In this document: positions 26,411 to 34,612 of the stretch, piece after piece
How positions within the stretch are numbered: the stretch's first letter is position 1
Layout: the number at the start of each line of letters is the position of its first letter
Assembly (NCBI RefSeq): GCF_900155435.1
Contig: NZ_LT700212.1
Coordinates: forward strand, 915,346 to 979,345
Source of the DNA: Actinomyces provencensis
GTDB lineage: Bacteria; Actinomycetota; Actinomycetes; Actinomycetales; Actinomycetaceae
Reading direction: 5' to 3'
Length of the DNA stretch: 64,000 bases
Program-made: the position numbers and the translations under genes
Notes under the pieces: model-generated
What the model saw: the letters and a program-made list of their open reading frames with translations, nothing else
What the model was told of the DNA's origin: nothing
The model's database searches: none

Positions 26411-27593
26411 TCCCCGCAAACACCGCATGCCGCCGGTCGGGGTGCGGCTGACCACCGACGTCGAACGCCGCGTCGACGGGTTCCGCGCACGCGTGCGATG
26501 GACCGACCCCTCGACCAAGAAACGTGTGGGCCGGGTCAGCCACGTCCGCACCACCGAGGAGGTCGAGGAGTTCTTCGATCAGATGCGCAAGGCCACCGAG
26601 ACCGGCACCGACTCCACCGTCACCCTCACCGCGTACGCCGCCTCGATCGGCGACCGCTGGCAACGGGGCCTGGACCCCACCTCGACCGCCGAGCTGTACG
26701 ACACCGGGCTCCGGCTCCGCGTGCTGCCCGCGCTCGGGCACGTGCGGGTCACGAAGATCACCGCAGGGATGATCGACCGCACCATCGACGCCTGGGAAGC
26801 CGAGCACTCCGCCTCCACGATCAAGAACTCCATCGCCCCGCTCGTGCGCGTCTTGGACGAGGCCGTCCGCGACGACATCATCTCGATCAACCCCGCCAAG
26901 CATCGTGCTCGCCGCAACCTCGGCAAGCACGTCACCCACACCACCGGGGCACTGCGCCAATACGCGCTCCCGGACCTCGCCACACTGCGGAAGCTCGCAG
27001 GCGCGTGCGCGCAGGTGCACCAGTCATACTCCGATCACGTCATGCTCGCAGCCCTCCTGGCCGCACGCGGCTCCGAAGTCGCGGGCCTCCGCGCAGGGGA
27101 CGTGGACTGGGACAACCACATCGTCTGGATCAGACGCCAGCACTACCCCGGCCGCGGGGGCCTGGTCATCAAACAGACCAAAGGCCGAAGAGACCGCCCT
27201 GTCCCGATGCTCGACGCCCTCGAACCCGTCCTGGAACGCCTCACCGCCGGCAAGCGCCCCGACGACCCACTCCTGCGCGGACCCCGCGGAGGCGTCCTAA
27301 CCACCGCGACCGTCCGCGACGCGACCCACTGGGATGACCTCGTCAAACGCCTCGGATTCGGCAACCTCACCCGGCATGGCCTCCGCCACACCGGGGCGAC
27401 CTGGATGGCGGACGCCGGCATCGCCCTGCACGTCCTCCAAGAGATCCTCGGGCACCAGTCGATCGAGACCACCAAGGGCTACCTCCACCCTGACCACCGG
27501 CACCTTGCCGAAGCCGCCCGGCAAGCCAACCAGTTCCTCTCCACAGCACCCGCCAGGAAGGACGCCAACCGCCGCGACGGACCCCGCCTGTGA
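26403..27593 (+). CDS. int: Tyrosine-type integrase of the element
   Basis: 396 aa. Residues 1-60 are the N-terminal arm-binding domain, about 65-170 the core-binding SAM-like domain, and 190-390 the catalytic domain. Catalytic residues are visible: Arg in AARGSEVAGL (about 222), Lys in the strand VIKQTKGRRDR, His-x-x-Arg in HGLRHTGATWM (about 324-327), His/Trp-position in LGHQSIE (about 353) and the nucleophile Tyr in TTKGYLHPD (about 361). The gene is complete. It ends 235 bp from tRNA-Pro, and the intervening DNA contains repeated sites that could be its arm-type binding sites. It recombines the element with the anticodon-arm sequence of tRNA-Pro. Confidence 0.92.
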   Translation: MADPRKHRMPPVGVRLTTDVERRVDGFRARVRWTDPSTKKRVGRVSHVRTTEEVEEFFDQMRKATETGTDSTVTLTAYAASIGDRWQRGLDPTSTAELYDTGLRLRVLPALGHVRVTKITAGMIDRTIDAWEAEHSASTIKNSIAPLVRVLDEAVRDDIISINPAKHRARRNLGKHVTHTTGALRQYALPDLATLRKLAGACAQVHQSYSDHVMLAALLAARGSEVAGLRAGDVDWDNHIVWIRRQHYPGRGGLVIKQTKGRRDRPVPMLDALEPVLERLTAGKRPDDPLLRGPRGGVLTTATVRDATHWDDLVKRLGFGNLTRHGLRHTGATWMADAGIALHVLQEILGHQSIETTKGYLHPDHRHLAEAARQANQFLSTAPARKDANRRDGPRL

Positions 27594-27656
27594 GCACCCA
27601 GAACCGACGCTCCGACCCTCCCGAAATAGGGCCGGAGCAGCCCCCTGCCCGCAGGT

Positions 27657-27763
27657 TGGTCCACCTCATGGGCACCTCTTGGTCCACTCCAGCAGCGTCG
27701 GCGCCGAACGCGAGTGGTCCACTTCACCGGCGGGCAGATCACCTGAATCGGTCGAGTGGACCA
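27657..27763. repeat. Four copies of TGGTCCAC, probable integrase arm-type sites
   Basis: TGGTCCAC occurs directly at 27,657-27,664, 27,680-27,687 and 27,715-27,722, and inverted (GTGGACCA) at 27,756-27,763. Extended similarity (TTGGTCCACYYC) supports a common binding site. The cluster sits between the integrase gene and the attachment core, where arm-type sites for the integrase N-terminal domain or sites for excisionase are expected. Confidence 0.6.
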
Positions 27764-27790
27764 GGCAGTAACCACGTCCAGATACGACGA

Positions 27791-27826
27791 AGCCCTGGTG
27801 AAAGTTGCCTCTCACCAGGGCTTTTT
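27791..27826 (+). terminator. Rho-independent terminator after int
   Basis: Perfect 11-bp stem: AGCCCTGGTGA (27,791-27,801) pairs with TCACCAGGGCT (27,812-27,822) around a 10-nt loop, followed by a run of five T (27,822-27,826). It terminates rightward transcription from the integrase operon before it reads into the antisense side of tRNA-Pro. Confidence 0.85.
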
Positions 27827-27827
27827 G

Positions 27828-27901
<74 letters not shown>

Positions 27902-27938
27902 TTGTTTAGTTTTCGGACCGTCCCGCTGCTCTAACTCA

Positions 27939-27982
27939 CTTGACCCCCAGTCAAGTACGCTACCAAACTGCGCCACAGCCCG
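27939..27982 (-). pseudogene. 5' half of a second tRNA-Pro; right attachment site
   Basis: Positions 1-44 of a tRNA-Pro: acceptor strand CGGGCTG, D-arm, and the full anticodon arm with GGG. The sequence then departs completely from tRNA, and no T-arm or 3' acceptor follows. The last 18 bp (CTTGACCCCCAGTCAAGT, 27,939-27,956) are identical to 27,858-27,875 in the intact tRNA. Differences elsewhere (acceptor position 5 C instead of A, two D-arm changes) show it is not a simple copy of the neighbour. The best reading is that this is the original chromosomal tRNA cut at the anticodon arm by integration, with its 3' half at the unseen left end of the element. Confidence 0.8.
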
Positions 27983-28010
27983 TCGTCGCTGCTCCCGCGG
28001 CGACTGGAAC

Positions 28011-28041
28011 ATGCTAGCCCACCTGCCCGTCCGGGTGCCAA
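28011..28041 (-). promoter_or_regulatory. Possible promoter of the tRNA-Pro locus
   Basis: On the minus strand, TTGGCA (28,036-28,041) and TAGCAT (28,011-28,016) are separated by 19 bp. The -10 lies 28 bp before the first tRNA nucleotide of the half tRNA. The spacing is slightly long, so this is a moderate call. If correct, one transcript would run through the half tRNA into the intact tRNA-Pro. Confidence 0.4.
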
Positions 28042-28173
28042 TCGCCAGGAGCGAGCTGGACCACATGCCCGGCCCGGACGGGGAACACCGTGCCCTCCGG
28101 GAGCGATGAGGAGGGCAGAGGACCAGCTCGCAGTCGTGCGGCACCGGTCGCGGCGACGCGATAGCCTCGGGAG

Positions 28174-29190
28174 ATGATCAACCACAGGTACCTCGGCAAC
28201 TCAGGACTCAGGATCAGCGAGCTCACCCTCGGCAACTGGGTGACGGCGGGCGGGCAGGTCGGGCGTGACCGCGCCGTGGAGGTCGTCCAGGCGGCCCTGG
28301 ACGCGGGAATCACCACATTCGACACCGCGGACACCTACATGAACGGCGCGGCCGAGTCGATCCTCGGTGAGGCCCTGCACGGTCAGCGGCGCGCCTCCCT
28401 GGAGGTCTTCACGAAGGTGTACTTCCCCACCGGTCCGAAGGGCCCCAATGACACCGGGCTCTCACGCAAGCACATCATGGAGTCCATCGACGCCTCCCTG
28501 CAGCGCCTGCGCACCGACTACGTCGACCTCTACCAGGCCCACCGTTACGACCACGACACGCCGTTGGAGGAGACGATGCAGGCCTTCGCCGACGTCGTGC
28601 GCGCCGGCAAGGCCCTCTACATCGGGGTGTCGGAGTGGACGGCGGATCAGTTGCGAGCGGGTCATGCGCTCGCCCAGGACCTCGGGATCCAGCTGATCTC
28701 CAACCAGCCCCAGTACTCCGCCCTGTGGCGGGTCATCGAGGGGGAGGTCATCCCCACCAGCCGCGAGCTGGGCATCTCCCAGATCGTGTGGTCCCCGTTG
28801 GCCCAGGGGGTCCTCACGGGCAAGTACCGCCCGGGTGCGGCCGTCCCGGAAGGGTCGCGCGCCACCGACCACAAGGGTGGGGGCAGCCGCTTCATCGAGC
28901 GTTTCCTCACCGAGGACATCCTGCTCGCCGTCCAGCGCCTGGAGCCCATCGCCGCCGGGCAAGGGCTGACAATGGCGCAGCTCGGGCTGGCGTGGGTGCT
29001 GCACAACGACGCAGTGGCCGCGGCACTCATCGGTGCCTCGCGCCCCGAGCAGGTCGCCGAGAACGTCCGTGCCTCCGGCGTGGAGCTCGACGGCGCGACC
29101 ATGGCCGCCATCGACGAGGCCCTTGCACCGGTGGCGATCACCGACCCGGCCGAGACGGAGAAGGTCTCCCCGCGCCACCGACTGGTCTGA
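28174..29190 (+). CDS. Aldo/keto reductase (potassium-channel beta-subunit-like)
   Basis: 338 aa TIM-barrel oxidoreductase. The catalytic tetrad positions are visible: Asp and Tyr in FDTADTY (about 49-55), Lys in FTKVYF (about 81), and His in QAHRYD (about 124). The NADP-binding end includes IGASRPEQVAENV (about 288-300). The closest family pattern is the Kv-beta/YghZ/Tas type (YLGNSGLRISELTLGNW at the start). It reduces aldehydes or ketones with NADPH; the substrate is unknown. ATG 28174 follows GGGAG. This is the first chromosomal gene to the right of the integrated element. Confidence 0.85.
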   Translation: MINHRYLGNSGLRISELTLGNWVTAGGQVGRDRAVEVVQAALDAGITTFDTADTYMNGAAESILGEALHGQRRASLEVFTKVYFPTGPKGPNDTGLSRKHIMESIDASLQRLRTDYVDLYQAHRYDHDTPLEETMQAFADVVRAGKALYIGVSEWTADQLRAGHALAQDLGIQLISNQPQYSALWRVIEGEVIPTSRELGISQIVWSPLAQGVLTGKYRPGAAVPEGSRATDHKGGGSRFIERFLTEDILLAVQRLEPIAAGQGLTMAQLGLAWVLHNDAVAAALIGASRPEQVAENVRASGVELDGATMAAIDEALAPVAITDPAETEKVSPRHRLV

Positions 29191-29333
29191 GGCCGGCGGG
29201 GCCGCCCTCGTGGGCGCCAGGTCCTCCCCCGTGGGGCACCCGGGCACGCCACCCGCTGCTGCGTTCCGATGGTGGGGGTGCCGGGCGGCTCCGCCTGCGT
29301 GCCGGAGCACGACGGGCTCACGCGCGAGGGAGG

Positions 29334-29415
29334 GCGGACTTCGAGCCCCGAACAGAGCGGACTTCGAGCCCCGAACAGAGCGGACTTCGAGCCCCGAACA
29401 GAGCGGACTTCGGCA
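29334..29415 (+). repeat. Tandem 23-bp repeat array A (four units)
   Basis: Units begin at 29,334, 29,357, 29,380 and 29,403, exactly 23 bp apart. Each starts GCGGACTTCG and continues AGCCCCGAACAGA; the last is partial. The core GAAC-GAGCGGACTTCG is shared with arrays at 51.3 kb and with both flanks of the IS110-family element. It lies between the convergent ends of the aldo/keto reductase and cmk genes, ending 8 bp from the cmk stop codon. The internal junction GCGGACTTCGAG is the exact sequence split by the IS110-family insertion elsewhere. Confidence 0.9.
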
Positions 29416-29423
29416 GGGGGAGG

Positions 29424-30155
29424 TCAGGCGGGGGTGCGCTCGGTGAGGTCCTGGTCGACGAGGGCGAGGACGGCGTCCACGACCTGGTCGATCCCGAGAC
29501 CGGAGGAGTCGATGACGTCCACACCGGGTGCGGGCTCCAGGAACTCCGAGACCGTGGAGTCGGCGGCGTCGCGGTCCTCGACCTGACGCCTCGTGGCCTC
29601 CAGGTGTTCGGCCGACTGGTCCCCGTAGAGCTCCTGGGTGCGGCGGCGCAGACGCGCCTGCGGGTCCGCCAGGAGCAGGACACGCACGTCCGCGTCGGGG
29701 CACACGACCGTGGTGATGTCGCGACCCTCCGCGATCATGCCGGAGCCGGCCTCCCGGGCGGCCAGCATGCGCCTGCGCTGCTCGCGCGCCATCCAGTGGC
29801 GGACCGGGATGTTCGTGGACACTGCCGTGACCGCCTCGGAGATGCGTGGGGTGCGGATCTCACGGGTGATCTCGACACCACCGACGACCACGTGGGGATC
29901 CAGGGGGTGGGAGTCCATCTCCAGGGGCAGGGAGTCCGCGGCTGCCGCCACCGCGTCCTGGTCACCCAGGTCGATGCCGCGGTCCAGCACGAACCAGGTG
30001 AGGGCCCGGTACATGGCACCGGTGTCCAGGTAGCCGATTCCGAGGTCCAGGGCCACCCGCTTGGAGACGGTCGACTTCCCCGATCCTGCGGGACCGTCCA
30101 CGCCGATGGTGATCCCCACCCGGGCGATGAGTTCCCTGCGTCTCTCCTGGTCCAC
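29424..30155 (-). CDS. cmk: Cytidylate kinase
   Basis: 243 aa. It phosphorylates CMP and dCMP to the diphosphates. P-loop GPAGSGKST near residues 20-28, then YLDTGAMYRALTW, and the LID region AEGRDITTVVCPDADVRVLL with Arg residues that hold the phosphates. GTG start, preceded by AAGGACC. It is the last gene of a leftward cluster xerD-parA-scpA-scpB-rluB-tyrA-cmk. In many actinobacteria the GTPase gene der follows cmk directly; here a repeat array and a convergent aldo/keto reductase come instead. Confidence 0.95.
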   Translation of the reverse strand: MDQERRRELIARVGITIGVDGPAGSGKSTVSKRVALDLGIGYLDTGAMYRALTWFVLDRGIDLGDQDAVAAAADSLPLEMDSHPLDPHVVVGGVEITREIRTPRISEAVTAVSTNIPVRHWMAREQRRRMLAAREAGSGMIAEGRDITTVVCPDADVRVLLLADPQARLRRRTQELYGDQSAEHLEATRRQVEDRDAADSTVSEFLEPAPGVDVIDSSGLGIDQVVDAVLALVDQDLTERTPA

Positions 30156-30275
30156 TGCGTGGTCCTTCCTCGTACGTCGCGGCCCCTGCGGCCGCCGTGT
30201 CCTCGTGTGCCGTGGGGACGGGGCAGCGCCCCTCCCTCACTCCCGCCCGGTCCGTTCCCCGACGGGCGCGGCCGC

Positions 30276-31439
30276 TCAGCTGCCCTCGGAGGTGGTGTGG
30301 GCGATGATGCGCCACCCACGTCGCTCGAGCTCCACCTCGGCGTCGCGGGCACGCGCCGGGTCCACCATGAGCCGCGCCACGCCCACGCGCTGCCCGGCGG
30401 AGTGGTCCAGGGTGAGGTCCTCGATGTTGACCCCGATCTCGCCCAGCTCCGAGAAGAGTCGACCGAGCTCGCCGGGTTCGTCCGGGACGAGCACCTCGAC
30501 CTCGGAGAAGCGCTGGGGGGCGCCACCGTGCTTGCCGGGGATGCGTGCCACTCCCCGGTTGCCGGCCTCCATCACCCTGTTGATGGCTCCCACGGAACCG
30601 CCTTCCAGGGGGCCCTGTTCCGCTGCGGCGTGCAGGTGGACCACCAGGTCGTCGAGATCGCCGCGCAGGGCGTCCAGGGTCTCCACGACCGGTGCTGCGT
30701 TGCCGGCCAGGATGGCCGTCCACAGACGGGGATCGGAGGCGGCGATGCGCGTGGTGTCGCGCAGTCCCTGACCCGCGAGACCCAGGGCGACGCTCGGTGC
30801 CTCGGCGAGGCGCGCCGCCAGGAGGGAGGAGACCAGTTGGGGCACGTGCGACACGAGTGCCACGGAACGGTCGTGGGTGTCGGCGTCCATCTGGAGCGGA
30901 ACCGCTCCCAGGTCCGTGGCGAGGGTGCGCACTGCCAGTTCCGCCTCCGGTGCGGAGCCCTCGTGCGGCACGACCACCCAGGGCCGACCGGTGAAGAGGT
31001 CGGCATCGGCTGCTCCCGCACCGGAGCGCTCGCGCCCCGCCATCGGGTGGGAGCCCACGTAGCGGGCGGCCACGCCGGGGTCGTCCGTGAGTTCGGCCTC
31101 GTGCAGCACGTCGCGCACCACGGCCGACTTCACGGAGGCGACATCCGTGACCACTGATCCGGGGTAGTGGACCAGGGCGTCGACCACGCAGGCGCCGGCG
31201 ACGTCAGGAGGTGTGGCGACGACGACGAGACGGGGTGCCTCCGTCCCCATGTGTGCCACGGGACGCCCTGCACCGACGTCCACGGCCAGCCTCTGGGAGG
31301 TGGGAGAGGAGTCGGAGAGCAGGACGTCCACCCCGGCGGCGCTCAGCGCCAGTCCCACCGAGGTCCCGAGCAGACCGGTGCCCACCACCAGCACGGGGCC
31401 GGTGGTGGCGACCGGACGCAGCGGTGCGCGCGTCACCAC
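30276..31439 (-). CDS. tyrA: Prephenate dehydrogenase with ACT domain
   Basis: About 387 aa. It makes 4-hydroxyphenylpyruvate in tyrosine synthesis. NAD-binding VVGTGLLGTSVGLAL near residues 18-32; catalytic-region YVGSHPMAGRERSGAGAA near 120-137. The C-terminal ACT domain (about 305-385) is EVEVLVPDEPGELGRLFSEL, the usual site of feedback regulation by tyrosine. The start is one of two adjacent GTG codons (31,439 or 31,436); GAGG is placed well for the first. It begins 8 bp after the rluB stop, in the same leftward operon. Confidence 0.9.
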   Translation of the reverse strand: MVTRAPLRPVATTGPVLVVGTGLLGTSVGLALSAAGVDVLLSDSSPTSQRLAVDVGAGRPVAHMGTEAPRLVVVATPPDVAGACVVDALVHYPGSVVTDVASVKSAVVRDVLHEAELTDDPGVAARYVGSHPMAGRERSGAGAADADLFTGRPWVVVPHEGSAPEAELAVRTLATDLGAVPLQMDADTHDRSVALVSHVPQLVSSLLAARLAEAPSVALGLAGQGLRDTTRIAASDPRLWTAILAGNAAPVVETLDALRGDLDDLVVHLHAAAEQGPLEGGSVGAINRVMEAGNRGVARIPGKHGGAPQRFSEVEVLVPDEPGELGRLFSELGEIGVNIEDLTLDHSAGQRVGVARLMVDPARARDAEVELERRGWRIIAHTTSEGS

Positions 31440-31446
31440 GGCTGCC

Positions 31447-32196
31447 TCACAACCCCACGCAGCCGTAGAGGGCGACGAGGGCGTTCCCCTTGACGCGTCG
31501 TGTGGTACCGGGTTGGAGGTGGTCCAGGTGGATGGGGCCCAGCTGGGTGCGCACCAGCTCGCGCACCGGGTAGCCGACCTCCTCCATGAGGCGTCGCACC
31601 AGGCGGTTGCGGCCCTCGTGCACGGTGAGCTCGACGGTGGTGACGTCCCCGAAGGTCTCCATGACGCGGAAGTGGTCGACGCTGATCGGCCCGTCCTCCA
31701 GCTCGATGCCCTGGAGCAGGGCGCGGCGCACACCGGGCTTGACCTCCCCGTGGACGCGGGCGACATAGGTCTTGGGGACCTCGTAGGAGGGGTGGGTCAA
31801 CCTGTTGGCGAGCTCCCCGTCATTGGTGAGCAGGAGGAGGCCCGAGGTGTCGATGTCGAGGCGACCCACGTGGTACAGGCGCTCGGGGTAGTCCCCGACG
31901 ATGTCGGTGAGGTCCGGGCGGCCCTCGGGGTCGTCCATGGTGGAGACCATGCCGACGGGCTTGTTGAGGGCGAGCACGACGTGCTTGGTCTCGTCGGTGA
32001 TCACGCGGTCACCGTCGACGTGGATCACCTGGCGGGTCGGGTCGACGCGGATGCCGAGCGTCCGCACCACCTTGCCGTCGACCTGGACGCGGCCGTCGGA
32101 GATCATCTCCTCGGCGGCGCGGCGCGAGGCGATCCCGGCCTGTGACAGCACCTTCTGCAGTCGGATGCCGTCATGGACGTGCGGGTCGTTCCTCAC
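31447..32196 (-). CDS. rluB: 23S rRNA pseudouridine synthase, RluB type
   Basis: 249 aa. An N-terminal S4 RNA-binding domain (IRLQKVLSQAGIASRRAAEE, about 11-30) is followed by the pseudouridine synthase domain. The catalytic Asp is in GRLDIDTSGLLLLTND (about 110-125), and VHEGRNRLVRRLMEEVG near 195-211 is the second family motif. It modifies helix-89-region uridines in 23S rRNA in the RluB/E/F group; the exact position is by homology. ATG-type start overlaps the scpB stop by 4 nt. The operon link with scpAB is conserved across Gram-positive bacteria. Confidence 0.9.
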   Translation of the reverse strand: MRNDPHVHDGIRLQKVLSQAGIASRRAAEEMISDGRVQVDGKVVRTLGIRVDPTRQVIHVDGDRVITDETKHVVLALNKPVGMVSTMDDPEGRPDLTDIVGDYPERLYHVGRLDIDTSGLLLLTNDGELANRLTHPSYEVPKTYVARVHGEVKPGVRRALLQGIELEDGPISVDHFRVMETFGDVTTVELTVHEGRNRLVRRLMEEVGYPVRELVRTQLGPIHLDHLQPGTTRRVKGNALVALYGCVGL

Positions 32197-32909
32197 AGTG
32201 TCTCCTCCAGGTCATGTGCGAGCCCGTCGAGCTCATCGCTCGCGGGCAGGTAGGGGGCCAGCGGCGCCAGGTCGTCCAGCGAGTCGAAGCCCATGCGTTC
32301 CAGGAAGTACCCGGTGGTGCCGTACAGTCGCGCTCCCGAGTCGGTCTCCCCGACCTCCTCGATGAGACCCCTGGCCACAAGGGTACGCACCACGGCGTCC
32401 ACGTTCACCCCACGCACGTGCGAGATGCGCGACCTGGTGGTGGGTTGGCGGTAGGCGATGACCGCCAGGGTCTCCAGGGCGGCCTGGCTCAGGCGTGAGG
32501 TGTCGGCGCCCACCACGAAGCGCCCCACGACGTCCGCCCAGGCGGGAGCGGAGTAGATGCGCCATCCCCCGGCCACCTCCCGCAGGTCGAAGCCGTGGGC
32601 ACGTCCGCCCTCCCCCCGGTACTCCCGGGACAGGGCGTGCAGTGCGTCCTCGACGAGGGCGGGGTCCACCCCCAGCGCCCCGGCGAGTTCGGCAGCCGGC
32701 ACCGGGTGGTCCACCACCATCAGCACGGCCTCCAGCGGGGCGAACAGGCTGTGGGGGACGCGGGCGCCGCCGGCGTCCGTGCGACTCCCTGCCGCGGCAC
32801 TCCCCGCCCCGGGCGCGGGGGCGTCCCGGGACGGGTCCCCGGCCCCCTGCACCAGGGCGGAGTGGTCCTCCTCGTGCTCGTGCTCGTGCTCAGGATGCTG
32901 CTGCGGCAC
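32193..32909 (-). CDS. scpB: Segregation and condensation protein B
   Basis: About 238 aa. ScpB forms the winged-helix dimer of the SMC-ScpAB condensin. The core begins near residue 50 (LFAPLEAVLMVVDHPVPAAE) and contains the hallmark ETLAVIAYRQPTTRSRI, then VNVDAVVRTLVARGLI. The preceding 45 residues are a His/Glu/Ala-rich low-complexity leader. Start GTG 32909 is chosen because GGGAGGACACC precedes it; it overlaps the scpA end by about 20 nt. The C-terminal tail is acidic, as in the family. Confidence 0.9.
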   Translation of the reverse strand: MPQQHPEHEHEHEEDHSALVQGAGDPSRDAPAPGAGSAAAGSRTDAGGARVPHSLFAPLEAVLMVVDHPVPAAELAGALGVDPALVEDALHALSREYRGEGGRAHGFDLREVAGGWRIYSAPAWADVVGRFVVGADTSRLSQAALETLAVIAYRQPTTRSRISHVRGVNVDAVVRTLVARGLIEEVGETDSGARLYGTTGYFLERMGFDSLDDLAPLAPYLPASDELDGLAHDLEETL

Positions 32910-33747
32910 GGTGTCCTCCCTCCGACGCCCCCGCGTCGCCCTCGTACTCGTCGACGTCGATGTCCACCGCGGCGTCGCCACCCGTCCAGGTCACGTCCAA
33001 CTCACCGAGCGCCTCGTCCTGGGTGAAGGCCACCACGCGACGGCGGTAGAGCTCCAGGAGCGCGAGGAAGCGGGAGACCACCACGGCGGTGGTGCCGGCG
33101 TCCTCGACGAGCTGGTGGAAGGTGGCGCGCCCCAGGGTGCGCAGGCGGTCGGCGATCAACAGGGCCTGCTCGCGCACCGGGACCGCGGGGTCGTGCAGGT
33201 GGGCGACCTCCACGGTGGGTGGGGTGTGGGTGAGTGCCTCGGCCGCGGCCCGTGCCAGGTCACCGGGTCCCGTCATCCACACGAGCTCGGGCAGCAGGGC
33301 CGCGAAGTGGGGTTCCAGTGGGACCGAGCGGGGGAAGGCACCCGCGTGGAGGCCCAGGGTGCGCGAGACCTCGGCGGCGGCGAGTTTGAATGCCCGGTAC
33401 TGGAGCAGGCGGGAGAAGAGCAGGTCCCGGGCCTCCAGGTCCGCGAGGTCCACGTCCTCCTCCCCCTCCTCCCGGGGCAGCAGGTGCGCGGCCTTCAGGT
33501 CCAGCAGGGTCGCGGCCACCACCAGGAACTCCGTCGTGCGGGAGAGGTCGGGGAAGGTGCGCATGTAGGAGATGAACTCGTCGGTGACCTCGGACAGTGC
33601 GATCTCGGTGATGTCGAGCTTGCGGCGGGAGATCAGCTGCAGCAGCAGGTCGAAGGGCCCCTGGAAGACCTCCAGGCTCACCTGGAACTGGTCGATCCTC
33701 CCCTGTCCGGGCCCGATCCCGACCTGCGTGTCACGCGACGTCACCAC
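32890..33747 (-). CDS. scpA: Segregation and condensation protein A
   Basis: About 285 aa kleisin subunit of SMC-ScpAB. The N-terminal SMC-binding helices are in LEVFQGPFDLLLQLISRRKLDI, with the family signature continuing ALSEVTDEFISYM. The C-terminal winged helix near residues 215-260 includes VVSRFLALLELYRRRVVAF. Adjacent GTG codons at 33,747 and 33,744 follow GAGGTGG at good spacing; GTG 33762 would place that ribosome-binding site inside the gene. It overlaps the end of parA by 17 nt. Confidence 0.9.
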   Translation of the reverse strand: MVTSRDTQVGIGPGQGRIDQFQVSLEVFQGPFDLLLQLISRRKLDITEIALSEVTDEFISYMRTFPDLSRTTEFLVVAATLLDLKAAHLLPREEGEEDVDLADLEARDLLFSRLLQYRAFKLAAAEVSRTLGLHAGAFPRSVPLEPHFAALLPELVWMTGPGDLARAAAEALTHTPPTVEVAHLHDPAVPVREQALLIADRLRTLGRATFHQLVEDAGTTAVVVSRFLALLELYRRRVVAFTQDEALGELDVTWTGGDAAVDIDVDEYEGDAGASEGGHRAAAAS

Positions 33748-34612
33748 GGGCGACCACCTCACGTGCGAGACGTCGGTAGGCCTCCGCGCCGGGGTGCGTC
33801 GGGGCGTAGCTGGTGATCGGCTCCGTGGCCACCGAGGCGTCGGGGAACTTCACCGTGCGACGGATCCGGGTGGTGTACACGAGGTCCCCGAAGGCCTCGT
33901 TCAGCCTCTGGAGCACCTCACGGGCGTGCAGGGTGCGCGTGTCCACCATCGTCGCCACGATCCCGTCGATCTTCAGTCGCGGGTTGATGCGGTCACGCAC
34001 GGTCTCGATGGTCTCCACGAGGAGTGCCACACCGCGCAGTGCGAAGAACTCCGCCTCCACGGGGACGATGACGCCGTGGGCGGCGGTGAGTGCGTTGACG
34101 GTGAGCAGACCGAGGGAGGGCTGGCAGTCGATGAGGATGACGTCGTAGTCGTCCACGACGTGTCGCAGCACGCGCGCCAGCGCCGACTCCCGGGCCACCT
34201 CGTTGACCAGCTGCACCTCCGCGGCGGAGAGGTCGATGTTCGCGGGCAGCACGTCGAGGCCCTCGGTCCCACTCGGGACGATCGCGGAGCGCACGTCGGC
34301 GCGGGAGTTCATGAGGACCGTGTAGACCGTCTGGTCCATGTCCAGGGTGTTGATGCCCAGACCCACGGAGGCGGCACCCTGGGGGTCGAAGTCGACGACG
34401 AGGACACGGCGACCGTACTCGGCGAGGGCCGCACCCAGGTTGATGGTGGTGGTCGTCTTGCCGACGCCGCCCTTCTGGTTGCACATGGCGATGATGCGGG
34501 CGGGTCCGTGACCGTCCAGTGGGGCCGGGACGGGGAAGTCCTCCTCGGTCTCGCAGGGACCGCCGTCGAGGGTGGGCTGAGCGTCGTTCGTCACGCGCCC
34601 AGCGTAGTTCAT
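33731..34612 (-). CDS. parA: ParA family chromosome-partitioning ATPase
   Basis: 293 aa. Deviant Walker A KGGVGKTTTTINLGAALA near residues 47-64 with both Lys residues; Walker A' VLVVDFDPQGAAS; Walker B DYDVILIDCQPSLGLLTVNAL. This copy, encoded beside xerD and scpAB, is the ParA-like protein conserved in that cluster in actinobacteria, distinct from the Soj/ParB pair near oriC. It probably acts in nucleoid organisation together with SMC-ScpAB. The ATG overlaps the xerD stop (ATGA). Confidence 0.88.
   Translation of the reverse strand: MNYAGRVTNDAQPTLDGGPCETEEDFPVPAPLDGHGPARIIAMCNQKGGVGKTTTTINLGAALAEYGRRVLVVDFDPQGAASVGLGINTLDMDQTVYTVLMNSRADVRSAIVPSGTEGLDVLPANIDLSAAEVQLVNEVARESALARVLRHVVDDYDVILIDCQPSLGLLTVNALTAAHGVIVPVEAEFFALRGVALLVETIETVRDRINPRLKIDGIVATMVDTRTLHAREVLQRLNEAFGDLVYTTRIRRTVKFPDASVATEPITSYAPTHPGAEAYRRLAREVVARGDVA

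Noticed and set aside
33731..34612. parA as the partner of the element's ParB-like protein
   Set aside because: It is embedded in the chromosomal xerD-scpAB cluster on the other side of the attachment site, where it is conserved.
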